Below are positions 1-8,023 of a stretch of DNA of 64,000 nucleotides, piece after piece. Both the position numbers and the translations under genes were made by a program. Numbering within the stretch: the stretch's first letter is position 1; each line of letters begins with the position of its first letter. This DNA is from Acidobacteriaceae bacterium. GTDB lineage: Bacteria; Acidobacteriota; Terriglobia; Terriglobales; Acidobacteriaceae. The DNA is taken from the NCBI GenBank assembly GCA_003151335.1, contig PLXE01000022.1, forward strand, positions 55,640 through 119,639, written 5' to 3'. The notes under the pieces were generated by a model. That model worked only from the letters and a program-made list of their open reading frames with translations. It searched no databases and was not told where the DNA came from.

Positions 1-480
1 GGACGAGCAGTGGATTCGCGCCGTTACGTCCTCGCGGTGATCATTGCGGCGGTAATGACCGCTGCGCTTTTCGCGTTGTGGCCAGCCGCCGGTCCGTGGA
101 CCGTCGAAGGTTTCGCCCCAACCAGAGATCAGGCGGTAGTGGTTGACAGCCTGGCCTTACTCAAGTCGGGTAGGCCACTACCGGAGGGAGTGAAAAGTGC
201 CGTCGTTGCCTTTCCCTCATTTCACGTCGTTCTCGCCGTGCTGTCAGTTTTCGCCGTGTGGAAGGTGCGCTGGGCGCGCTGGTTTGTGTTTACCGTTGGC
301 ATGCTGGTCTGCGTCTCGACCATCACCACCGGGTGGCACTATGCGATCGACGTCATCGGCGGCCTAGCCGTGACCTATCTGGCGCAGGCGACCGCCAACC
401 TTATGTTAAGACCCGAGCCGTCCCCGGCTGCTCCGGCGATGTCTCGGGAGGGCGCCGAAATCTCTGCGGCCGCCTGTTAA
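1..480 (+). CDS. PAP2-family phosphatase, C-terminal part (5' end outside window)
   Basis: The frame is open from base 1, so the gene almost certainly begins upstream; the GTG at 10 is only the first start-like codon in view. Visible are a hydrophobic segment, the SFH motif (FPSFHVVLAVL) and, after another membrane span, the GWHYAIDVIGG motif. In the PAP2/phosphatidate phosphatase family these carry the two catalytic histidines and the final Asp. The enzyme would be an integral membrane phosphatase acting on lipid phosphates or isoprenoid diphosphates. The next gene downstream is a GT87-type membrane glycosyltransferase, which fits a role in lipid-linked sugar recycling, but that link is inference. 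Confidence 0.8.
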   Translation, partial: GRAVDSRRYVLAVIIAAVMTAALFALWPAAGPWTVEGFAPTRDQAVVVDSLALLKSGRPLPEGVKSAVVAFPSFHVVLAVLSVFAVWKVRWARWFVFTVGMLVCVSTITTGWHYAIDVIGGLAVTYLAQATANLMLRPEPSPAAPAMSREGAEISAAAC

Positions 481-681
481 GCGCGCCGCGTGGCCGTCTG
501 ATTGGAAAATTGCTGGTTGTCGCTCGCACTATCACGTTCTGTTACGCTCGGCCGCTTACCAGGCAACCTCTCAGCTGCGGCCGGGCTGGTTGGGCGAGTC
601 TGCTTCCGCATTCCGCAGTGGCAATCTTAATGCCTGCTGCGCTATAAATAGCATTGACGTGGCTCACCTAAGGTCAAATGG

Positions 682-1929
682 ATGAAAGATTCGCCGCTTG
701 AAACCGCGGCCCCGGCTACCACCTCTGTAGACGAGCATGCCACTTCTGTGGCGAACGCACGAAGCTTTGCCACGGTCCTCAAGCGGGCTTTGCGCGTACT
801 GGTCGCATTAGTCATCATCGCTATCACATTTGCGATCTTGACAATAGGCATGACGAGTACTGGGACCACGGCGCACAAGGATTTCATCGCCTTTTGGGCG
901 GCTGGCCGTCTGCTGATACGCCACGCCAATCCCTATGATGCCGCTGCGGTTTTTCCCCTCGAGAAGTCTGCCGGCTACAGCGAAGCGCAGGCTAATGTGA
1001 TGCGCACCCCGCCCTATGCGCTTTGGCTGTGCATCCTCGCAGGACTGCTTAGTCCAGTGAAAGCTGCTGCCTTCTGGATGCTTCTGATCGTAGCTTCTAT
1101 CGTTTCCTCGATTCGCATGTTGTGGAATATTCACGGACGCCCGCCTGATCGGCTTCACCTGCTGGGATATCTGTTTGCGCCAACGTTCGCCTGTACGGTA
1201 TTTGGGGGGGGGTCGGGCTTCGGCCTGCTCGGTGTCGTCGGCTTCCTCTACTGGCATCGTAGCCGGCCTTTCCTCGCGGGGCTGTGTATCGTGCTGCTGG
1301 CGTTCAAGCCGCAGGTCCTCCTGCCCTTCGGCTTGGTCCTACTGGTGTGGATCGTCGTTCGCAGGACGTACCGGGTGTTGCTGGGGGCGATTCTTGGAAT
1401 GGCGATGGCGATGGCGGTGGCGCTGTGGTTCCGCCCTTCGATTTGGTCGGATTATCTCCCCAATTTCCGAGGCGCAGTTTCCGGTGGCGTCCTTACCCCG
1501 ACCGTAAGCACGCTGCTGCAAATGGAGTTCGGCCGGCATGCCGAGTGGGTGCAGTTTTGTCCCGCGATTCTCGGCGGTATCTGGGCAATTTGCTACTTCG
1601 CGCGCCACAAGGCGCAGTGGGACTGGAATCGGCACGGGCCTTTGTTGCTGTTGGTCTCAGTGTTCGTAGCCCCCTATAGCTGGTTCCCCGATGAGATCGT
1701 GGTGCTGCCCGCGATGCTGGCCGCAGTCTATTGCTGTGCGGAGCGCGACCGGTCACTGCTGGGTTTTGCCATCCTGGACGCCGCGGCGCTTCTGCTGGTC
1801 TTCTTCACCGTCCCTGCGCAGTCGGGCGCCTACATCTGGACCACGACCGCATGGCTGGGCTGGTATCTTTTCGCCACCAGAGGCATTCGCGAGCAGCATG
1901 TCCTGTCGTCCGGAGTTGCCACGAGCTGA
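682..1929 (+). CDS. GT87/DUF2029-type polytopic membrane glycosyltransferase
   Basis: This is a 415-residue protein with about ten hydrophobic spans. After the first span it has HKDFIAFWAAGRLL with Asp67, followed by NPYD and TPPYALW. This arrangement is typical of the DUF2029/GT87 family, polyprenol-phosphate-dependent mannosyl- or arabinosyl-type transferases whose first extracytoplasmic loop carries the catalytic Asp. The ATG at 682 was chosen because the preceding ATG is out of frame. The cytoplasmic N-terminus (MKDSPLETAAPATTS) is nearly repeated at the start of the next gene, which follows after 39 bases, so the pair is probably co-transcribed. The acceptor cannot be read from the sequence. 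Confidence 0.75.
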   Translation: MKDSPLETAAPATTSVDEHATSVANARSFATVLKRALRVLVALVIIAITFAILTIGMTSTGTTAHKDFIAFWAAGRLLIRHANPYDAAAVFPLEKSAGYSEAQANVMRTPPYALWLCILAGLLSPVKAAAFWMLLIVASIVSSIRMLWNIHGRPPDRLHLLGYLFAPTFACTVFGGGSGFGLLGVVGFLYWHRSRPFLAGLCIVLLAFKPQVLLPFGLVLLVWIVVRRTYRVLLGAILGMAMAMAVALWFRPSIWSDYLPNFRGAVSGGVLTPTVSTLLQMEFGRHAEWVQFCPAILGGIWAICYFARHKAQWDWNRHGPLLLLVSVFVAPYSWFPDEIVVLPAMLAAVYCCAERDRSLLGFAILDAAALLLVFFTVPAQSGAYIWTTTAWLGWYLFATRGIREQHVLSSGVATS

Positions 1930-1968
1930 TTGGCCGTGGAAGCCGCCAGTCACTCGGGAACGATCAAA

Positions 1969-3513
1969 ATGATGAAAGACTCCTCGGTCGAAACCGCGGC
2001 TCCGGCTACTGCCTCTGCACCCCCGTCAATCGGGGAAGCAATCGATACGCAGCGCGGCAACTTCTTCCCCTTTTCCATAGTGTGGTTTTCCATTGTCGCG
2101 CTGGAGATCTCGTGGCTGGCAGGCCTGAGCATCACGGACACCGATATATGGGTCCACCTGCGCAATGCGCAGGAGCTGCTCACCAGGCACTCCTTCTTAC
2201 ATGCCGACTTGTACACCTTCACCAGCGCGGGTGCGCCGCTGCTGGACCATGAATGGCTTTCCGAACTGCCGTATTACTTTGCCTTTCAGGCGTGGGGCCT
2301 GCATGGCCTGCTGGCGATGTACATGGTGCTTCTGTGGCTGATCTTCGGCGCGGTGTATTACCTGGCCTTGCGGCGGGGCGCCAATTGCGGCGACGCAGCC
2401 CTGGTCACCATGGCCGGAGTCGCCCTCGGTTATTATTGCTTCGGCTCACGAATGTACCATTTTGGATGGCTCTGCCTGGCCGTCCTGCTCCTCGTGCTGG
2501 ACCGTTTTCAGCGGACCGGCGAGGGCCTTTGGCTGCTGCCGCTGTTGTTCGCTGTGTGGATCAATTTGCACGGTTCCTGGGTCTTCGGCTTGGTGGTGAT
2601 GGGTATCTATATTGTCTCCGGCTTGGTGGAAGGCCAGTGGAACAATGTGGTGGCCGAGCGTTGGACGCCAGCCCAGCTAAAGAAACTCCTGCTAGTCTCC
2701 GCCGCCTCGGCGGTCGCGCTGTTGGCCAACCCCTACGGTTACAAACTGGTGTGGTATCCGTTCGATCTGTTGTTCCGTCAGCAGGTAAACCTCGACAATA
2801 TGGCCGAGTGGCAGTCGGTGGACTTCCACAGCGGATATGGCAAGCTGGCGATGGGGATGGTCCTCGCGGTGCTGGGGGCGGCATGGTTCTCCCCCAAGCC
2901 CTGGAAGCTGGGCGACATTTTGCTGGCCGTATTTGCGGTGTGGGCGTCGCTGTCCCACATTCGTTTTCTGCTCTTTGCCGCCATTCTCCTGGTACCGATG
3001 CTTGGCCCACGCCTGCAATTGTTTCCCCCTTACGCTGGCAAGAAGGACAAGCCCTGGTTGAACCTTGCGGTCACCGCTGCCATTGTGGCCATCATCGTAG
3101 GGTCTTATCCCAGCACCACACAACTGCAGGACACCCTGGACAGCTACTTTCCCCGCGATGCCTTGCATTTCATGCAGCAGAAACAGATTACGGGCCGGCT
3201 ATTCCACTATTTCGCCTTCGGCGGTTACATCGAATGGTATGACCCTGCGCTAAAGGCCTTTGTGGACCAGCGGACCGATATTTTTGTGTATAACGGCGTG
3301 CTCGACGACTACTTTAAGATCGCCAAAATCGACAGGTCCTTGGAGTTGCTCGACCAGTACAAGATTGACTACGTGCTTTTTCCGGTGAACAAACAGCTTA
3401 CTTATGTGCTGGATCATAGCGCGGGATGGCGCACCATTTATGAAGACAAAGTAGCGAAGCTTTACCAGCGCGTGCCCGCGGCGGCGACAACCTTGAAGGT
3501 GCAGGCGAAATAG
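1969..3513 (+). CDS. GT-C-like polytopic membrane protein, paralogue A
   Basis: The protein has about 514 residues and 10-12 membrane spans. After span 1 comes DTDIWVHLRNAQELL (residues ~57-71), then YTFTSAG and DHEWLSEL. An acidic first loop of this kind is a hallmark of GT-C glycosyltransferases, but I cannot name a characterised member of this family. Start: the frame is open back to a TTG at 1930, but ATG ATG at 1969/1972 begins a leader almost identical to that of the upstream GT87 gene, so I take 1969. The soluble C-terminus (VDQRTDIFVYNGVLDDY, then DYVLFP) is shared with the paralogues at 6461 and 10788. Confidence 0.65.
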   Translation: MMKDSSVETAAPATASAPPSIGEAIDTQRGNFFPFSIVWFSIVALEISWLAGLSITDTDIWVHLRNAQELLTRHSFLHADLYTFTSAGAPLLDHEWLSELPYYFAFQAWGLHGLLAMYMVLLWLIFGAVYYLALRRGANCGDAALVTMAGVALGYYCFGSRMYHFGWLCLAVLLLVLDRFQRTGEGLWLLPLLFAVWINLHGSWVFGLVVMGIYIVSGLVEGQWNNVVAERWTPAQLKKLLLVSAASAVALLANPYGYKLVWYPFDLLFRQQVNLDNMAEWQSVDFHSGYGKLAMGMVLAVLGAAWFSPKPWKLGDILLAVFAVWASLSHIRFLLFAAILLVPMLGPRLQLFPPYAGKKDKPWLNLAVTAAIVAIIVGSYPSTTQLQDTLDSYFPRDALHFMQQKQITGRLFHYFAFGGYIEWYDPALKAFVDQRTDIFVYNGVLDDYFKIAKIDRSLELLDQYKIDYVLFPVNKQLTYVLDHSAGWRTIYEDKVAKLYQRVPAAATTLKVQAK

Positions 3514-3587
3514 AGAAGACGACTGTGCCGGCGAAAGCGTTCCGGGGTAGTCAAGAGAACTGCTCTGCCCTTCCTGTTCAGCCCATC

Positions 3588-5153
3588 TCACGGTTTGGCA
3601 CAGCAGACGTAAATGGATGTGTCGCCGATTGATCGAACCAGGGTATATCCGTGGGCTCGAAGTGAGCTTTTGGCCGTATCCCGCATTACCTCCCGCATGT
3701 AATAGTTTTCGTTTCCCAACACAACGATTCGAGGCACATGAGCGGCAAAATTGCTTTCGATCTCGGCCGGCGAAACCATGTGATATCGCGCCCTCTGTTG
3801 CGAAGTAAGCCTCTCCGAGACGGGTAGAGCAAAATCGTTTTCAAATCCCGGAAAAGGAATTGCTTTGGTTTGGAAAACATATCCGGGCCAGAAGCTGGCC
3901 ACTATTTCGCCGGGGTCCGCGATCTGGTCAATCGCTTGCGACACCTCGAGGACCCGTTGCAACCTCCAGTCGCCCTTATCAACGGCTCGCTGTAGGTCTG
4001 GGACTCCATCACCAGTCACGAGATATCTGTGGAAATCGTTGGCGGATACCGCAAGATATGTCCCTAATACGAAAACACAAGCGGCGGTCGCAACCATCCG
4101 CCCTCGCCTCGTCTGCAACTCGGCAAGCAAGTCGTTTACGACGCATACTGCAGTTAGCAAAACGAAGGGGATACATAAACAAAAGTATTGGGGTAAAACA
4201 GGGGTGGGAAGAAGGGAAATTAACCCAATGGCAAGGGCCATCTCAAAGGCAAACCTTGGCGGGTATCTCCGCCTGGGTATAGAAAAGACAAACGCGAAAC
4301 TGATAGCAAACAAGATGCTGTCTTGAATCCCGTTGCTAGCGTCCTTGTCCCACAGGAAGAACAGGAGAACGGCGAAGAGCTTCTCTTTCCACATTCCGAT
4401 CAGGCCCGCATTCGTCCGCAGCGCGTGATATCCCAGGTTATTGAACAGAAATGCATCGGGAGAGGAGATGAACAAGTAGAGGCAGGGCGCCATTGCGATG
4501 GTGAAGCCACCGAGGAACCAGAGAATTGAGGCTAACTTGCCACGCGTGTCGAGGTCCTGAAAGATCCACCATAGCAACACTGGAGTAAGCAGAAGCAAAT
4601 AGGAGCGGGTATCGACGCTCAAGCCAAACAATAGCCCGCCAGCCGCGATCAGCCATCGCGGAGACGTCGGGGACAGTCGGCTGACAACAACATAGGCAGA
4701 GAAAAGAAACAGCGCTGCCAGAGAGAAGGGTTTCACGACTGGGAACCAGGCGAAGACAAGTGTGCTCGAAGCGAATAGGACCACCGCCGCAAGCCCCGCG
4801 ACCCAGTTTCTCGTCTGTCGGCAAACGTGCGCATATAACAGGCTACCGAGAAGAGCCGTCAGCAGTGCAGAAAATAGCTTGGCTGACGTCCAGGACACTG
4901 CGGTGCACTTCATCCACAGAGCGTAAACATAAGGGAGCAGAGGCGCTTGGTTATAAAAGAAGTCCAAATAGGGCGTCTTGTGCATGAGCACCAGCCGCGA
5001 TGCCAGTAGATATTGACCCTCGTCTCCATCGACGAACCGATGCATGGCCAGGAAAGCGAAGAACAGTATCTGCAGCACAAGTACCGGGACCAGTAGCAGC
5101 TTAGCTCCGCGAGTCATAAGGCGGTTTCCCCAGTCGGACAAGATGCCAAACAC
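3588..5153 (-). CDS. GT39/PMT-like membrane glycosyltransferase
   Basis: The 521-residue polytopic protein carries HRFVDGDEGQYLLASRLV (DGDE at about residues 42-45), followed by FFYNQAPLLPYVYALW. This is the extracytoplasmic Asp-Glu loop of the GT39 (ArnT/protein mannosyltransferase-like) group, which transfers sugars from polyprenyl-phosphate donors. Two starts are possible: GTG at 5153 with AGGA upstream, or ATG at 5117 preceded by GGGGA. Either overlaps the end of the preceding minus-strand gene (stop at 5101-5103), so the two are translationally linked. The acceptor is unknown. The gene converges with paralogue A. Confidence 0.75.
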   Translation of the reverse strand: MFGILSDWGNRLMTRGAKLLLVPVLVLQILFFAFLAMHRFVDGDEGQYLLASRLVLMHKTPYLDFFYNQAPLLPYVYALWMKCTAVSWTSAKLFSALLTALLGSLLYAHVCRQTRNWVAGLAAVVLFASSTLVFAWFPVVKPFSLAALFLFSAYVVVSRLSPTSPRWLIAAGGLLFGLSVDTRSYLLLLTPVLLWWIFQDLDTRGKLASILWFLGGFTIAMAPCLYLFISSPDAFLFNNLGYHALRTNAGLIGMWKEKLFAVLLFFLWDKDASNGIQDSILFAISFAFVFSIPRRRYPPRFAFEMALAIGLISLLPTPVLPQYFCLCIPFVLLTAVCVVNDLLAELQTRRGRMVATAACVFVLGTYLAVSANDFHRYLVTGDGVPDLQRAVDKGDWRLQRVLEVSQAIDQIADPGEIVASFWPGYVFQTKAIPFPGFENDFALPVSERLTSQQRARYHMVSPAEIESNFAAHVPRIVVLGNENYYMREVMRDTAKSSLRAHGYTLVRSIGDTSIYVCCAKP

Positions 5154-6363
5154 AGTATCCTGCGGGCAGGAGCGACAACCAGAGAATCGGATAACGGTAT
5201 CTTGTGTCGGTTACCACGATGTAGTACATCAGCGGATACAGCAGAAGCACCCCCACTACAAATGGCGTGACCGGTTCCCGCCGATATCCCATTAAAATCA
5301 GACCCGGAAGTGAGAGGGCTGTGATTATGGAAATAAAATGCGCGTGATACCAGGAACCCACTTCCGCAGGCGGGAACCAGAAGTCCCTGATCCGAGTGAG
5401 CGTCAGCCGACAGAACCGGCCCGGATTGGAGAAAATCCAGTTCCTCGTGTCCGCTATTCGCATGCGATCATATCGGACTTCCCCCAAGCTGCGAAGCAAC
5501 TCCGCTTCCTTGACATTGAGGTTGGGATGGTGCGCTTTATAGCAACCGCTCGACAATTCCTGCCGGAGAGTCGATTGCGCACAATCATTATCTGATGTGT
5601 AGAGCGTCATTCCCAAGTTTGTCCTAACAACGAATGCTCCCAGTTGGCGATAGTTGCGGGCGGCCCAACCGACGGGCAAAATGCACATTGCGACAAGCAG
5701 GACGAAACAATATTTGAGCGCATGAGGCGCATGCGCCCTGCGGCTGAGGTAGAGATAAAAGAGCCAGGGCAGGAATACCAGTAGCGACGAAGGATTCAGC
5801 AAGAAAAGCAATCCCGCGACAATGCCTGCCAATGCTCCCCGGCTGACGACATGCTTGTCCTTATTAATGTCCGATGCCGTCAGGAGGACGAAGGCGAGCA
5901 GACCGGCGACCGTATAACTGGTGTCCCAAGTGGGGGTCGGTTGCATCGCCCCGAGCCACAAAACGGAAGCCAAAGCACCGGAAATCACCTCGCCGAAGAA
6001 TAGGAAAGAAACGTACGGCAGCAACGCTGCTGTAATTGCATTCGCCCCTATGCTTCCCAGCAGCGCTGCTCCATGGACAAGGAGAGGAAGCTGTAGAAAC
6101 TTCATCAGGAAAGCTAAAACTAAGGGGTACAAAGGAGGGTTGGCTGCGGTCGGCCCCGTGTTTGCGGCGAAGAACGGATTTGCGAATGCGCCATTGTCGA
6201 CCAAATTTTTGGCGATGGTGACCATCTCATATCCTCTCCAATCAACCCATTCGTAGTTCGTCTGCAATATCCCAACAAATCCCGCCACCAGAAAGAGGAG
6301 AGGAGAGATGTCATTTGCGGTAGCTGCCGCAAGTCTGGTGTACCGCCTTGAAACGAATCTCAT
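5101..6363 (-). CDS. GT-C/GT39-like membrane glycosyltransferase
   Basis: The 420-residue protein has many hydrophobic spans. The first loop reads NYEWVDWRGYEMVTIAKNL (Asp41), and the next part (NPPLYPLVLAF) resembles the conserved P-P-x-Y-P segment after the catalytic loop in GT39 enzymes. It is the first gene of a two-gene minus-strand operon and overlaps the start of the second GT39-like gene. Its 5' end faces the paralogue starting at 6461 across about 97 bases that must hold two divergent promoters; a TATACT hexamer lies within this gap. Substrate unknown. Confidence 0.7.
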   Translation of the reverse strand: MRFVSRRYTRLAAATANDISPLLFLVAGFVGILQTNYEWVDWRGYEMVTIAKNLVDNGAFANPFFAANTGPTAANPPLYPLVLAFLMKFLQLPLLVHGAALLGSIGANAITAALLPYVSFLFFGEVISGALASVLWLGAMQPTPTWDTSYTVAGLLAFVLLTASDINKDKHVVSRGALAGIVAGLLFLLNPSSLLVFLPWLFYLYLSRRAHAPHALKYCFVLLVAMCILPVGWAARNYRQLGAFVVRTNLGMTLYTSDNDCAQSTLRQELSSGCYKAHHPNLNVKEAELLRSLGEVRYDRMRIADTRNWIFSNPGRFCRLTLTRIRDFWFPPAEVGSWYHAHFISIITALSLPGLILMGYRREPVTPFVVGVLLLYPLMYYIVVTDTRYRYPILWLSLLPAGYCVWHLVRLGKPPYDSRS

Positions 6364-6460
6364 CGCGAAGCCCTACACGGTTTACAATCAGCCCCAACAT
6401 ACTATACTGGGGTACTTACAACTGTGACACCGCCGAAAACGACAGGGTAGCCGAGAGGGA

Positions 6461-7987
6461 ATGCCCGTGCCAACCGCGTCCGAATCACCCCCAGAAACAG
6501 CCCCGCCGGGCGCCAGCACCTCCCGAACCAGTTTGGCGGCCAGGGTCTTCTCCTTCCCGGTTATGTGCATGTTTCTGCTGGCCGCGATGATCTTCGGGTT
6601 TTCTGTAAAACATTTTGCGGAGCCGGACATCTGGTGGCATCTGCGCAACGCCGCCTATCTTTTCCAACATCACTCGTTCCCGAGTGTGGACACCTACTCG
6701 TTCACCGCCGCGGGATCGCCCTGGATGAATTTCGAGTGGCTTTCCGAAGTCCCATTATTCCTAGGTTTCAAGGCCATGGGACTGCAAGGCCTTCTGCTGG
6801 TATATTTCTCGCTCTTGGTGCTGATTTACATCGGCGTTTATCACCGTTCGTGCCGCGCTGGCGCCGATTGCAAGGATGCTACCCTCGCCACCTTGTTGGC
6901 TATTTTTCTTGGAGTCGTGTCCATCGGCCCCCGCACGCTTTTGTTTGGCTGGCTCTGCATGGTGGGGCTGCTGCTGGTGCTGGACCGTTTTCAGCGGTCC
7001 GGAAAAGGCCTTTGGCTGCTGCCGCCGTTGTTTGTCCTCTGGATCAACCTGCACGGCTCCTGGATCTTTGGCATGGTGGTGCTGATGATGATCATCGCCT
7101 CCGGCATGGTGGAAGGGGAGTGGGGTTTGGTGGTAGCTCGCCGGTGGACCTCCGGAGAGTTGAAAAAGCTACTGCCAGTGTTCACGATTTCACTGGCTGC
7201 TCTTTTTGTGAATCCCTTTGGTTACAAGCTGGTGCTATACCCATTTGACCTTCTTTTCCGCCAGCGGGGCGCCATGCAATACGTCCAGGAATGGCACTCT
7301 GTGGACTTCAGCACCGGGGATGGCAAGCTGGCACTGATCGTGATCCTGGCGCTGCTGGCGGCCGCCTTGTTCTCCCGCCGCCGCTGGAAGCTGGATGAGG
7401 TGTTGCTGACGGCGTTTGCTCTGTGGGCGGCGCTGTCGCATGTGCGGTTCTTGTTCTTCGCGGGCATAGTCCTGGTCCCGATCCTGGCGCCACGTCTGAA
7501 GCTGTTTCCGCCCTACCAGCGGGAATTGGATAAACCGTGGCTGAACGCCGGCATTATGGCTGCTGTCGTGGGCTCGCTCATCTTCTTCTTTCCGTCAGCA
7601 GCAAAGCTACAGCAGAAGGTGGACGAAGAATACCCCACGGCCGCGCTGCGGTTCATGCAGCGACAGCACCTCAATGGGAGGATCTTCAACCAGTACGTGT
7701 GGGGCGGGTATATGGAGTGGAATGCCCCCGAGTTGAAGCCTTTTATTGACGGACGCGCAGATATCTTCGTGTACAACGGCGTACTGGATGACCATCGCAA
7801 GGCGACGACGATCGAGGGGCCATTCCAGATCTTGGACAAGCACCAAATCGACTATGCTCTGCTGCAACCAGAATGGCCTCTGACGTATCTTCTGGAACAC
7901 TCTCCGGCATGGCGTCCGATTTACTCCGACAAGGTTGCGGTGCTGTTCGAACGTACGCCACGGTCGGCAGTGGAAAAAAGCCGGTGA
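6461..7987 (+). CDS. GT-C-like polytopic membrane protein, paralogue B
   Basis: The 508-residue protein is a full-length paralogue of the one at 1969. It shares EPDIWWHLRNAAYLF (residues ~54-68), YSFTAAGSPW, FEWLSEVPLF, LVLDRFQRSGKGLW, WINLHGSWIFG and the C-terminal FIDGRADIFVYNGVLDDH. The ATG at 6461 is preceded by a GAGAGGGA ribosome-binding site. About 12 spans plus a short soluble C-terminal domain suggest a GT-C-type enzyme with an Asp in loop 1; the function is not established. It converges with the fused spermidine-synthase-like gene after 36 bases. Confidence 0.65.
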   Translation: MPVPTASESPPETAPPGASTSRTSLAARVFSFPVMCMFLLAAMIFGFSVKHFAEPDIWWHLRNAAYLFQHHSFPSVDTYSFTAAGSPWMNFEWLSEVPLFLGFKAMGLQGLLLVYFSLLVLIYIGVYHRSCRAGADCKDATLATLLAIFLGVVSIGPRTLLFGWLCMVGLLLVLDRFQRSGKGLWLLPPLFVLWINLHGSWIFGMVVLMMIIASGMVEGEWGLVVARRWTSGELKKLLPVFTISLAALFVNPFGYKLVLYPFDLLFRQRGAMQYVQEWHSVDFSTGDGKLALIVILALLAAALFSRRRWKLDEVLLTAFALWAALSHVRFLFFAGIVLVPILAPRLKLFPPYQRELDKPWLNAGIMAAVVGSLIFFFPSAAKLQQKVDEEYPTAALRFMQRQHLNGRIFNQYVWGGYMEWNAPELKPFIDGRADIFVYNGVLDDHRKATTIEGPFQILDKHQIDYALLQPEWPLTYLLEHSPAWRPIYSDKVAVLFERTPRSAVEKSR

Positions 7988-8023
7988 GTGGGCTCCGCGC
8001 CGGTCTGACCCCCTTCATCGCAG

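Noticed and set aside
3860..4326. Overlapping plus-strand ORFs of 140-153 codons
   Set aside because: Antisense to the GT39-like gene; compositions are of shadow type.
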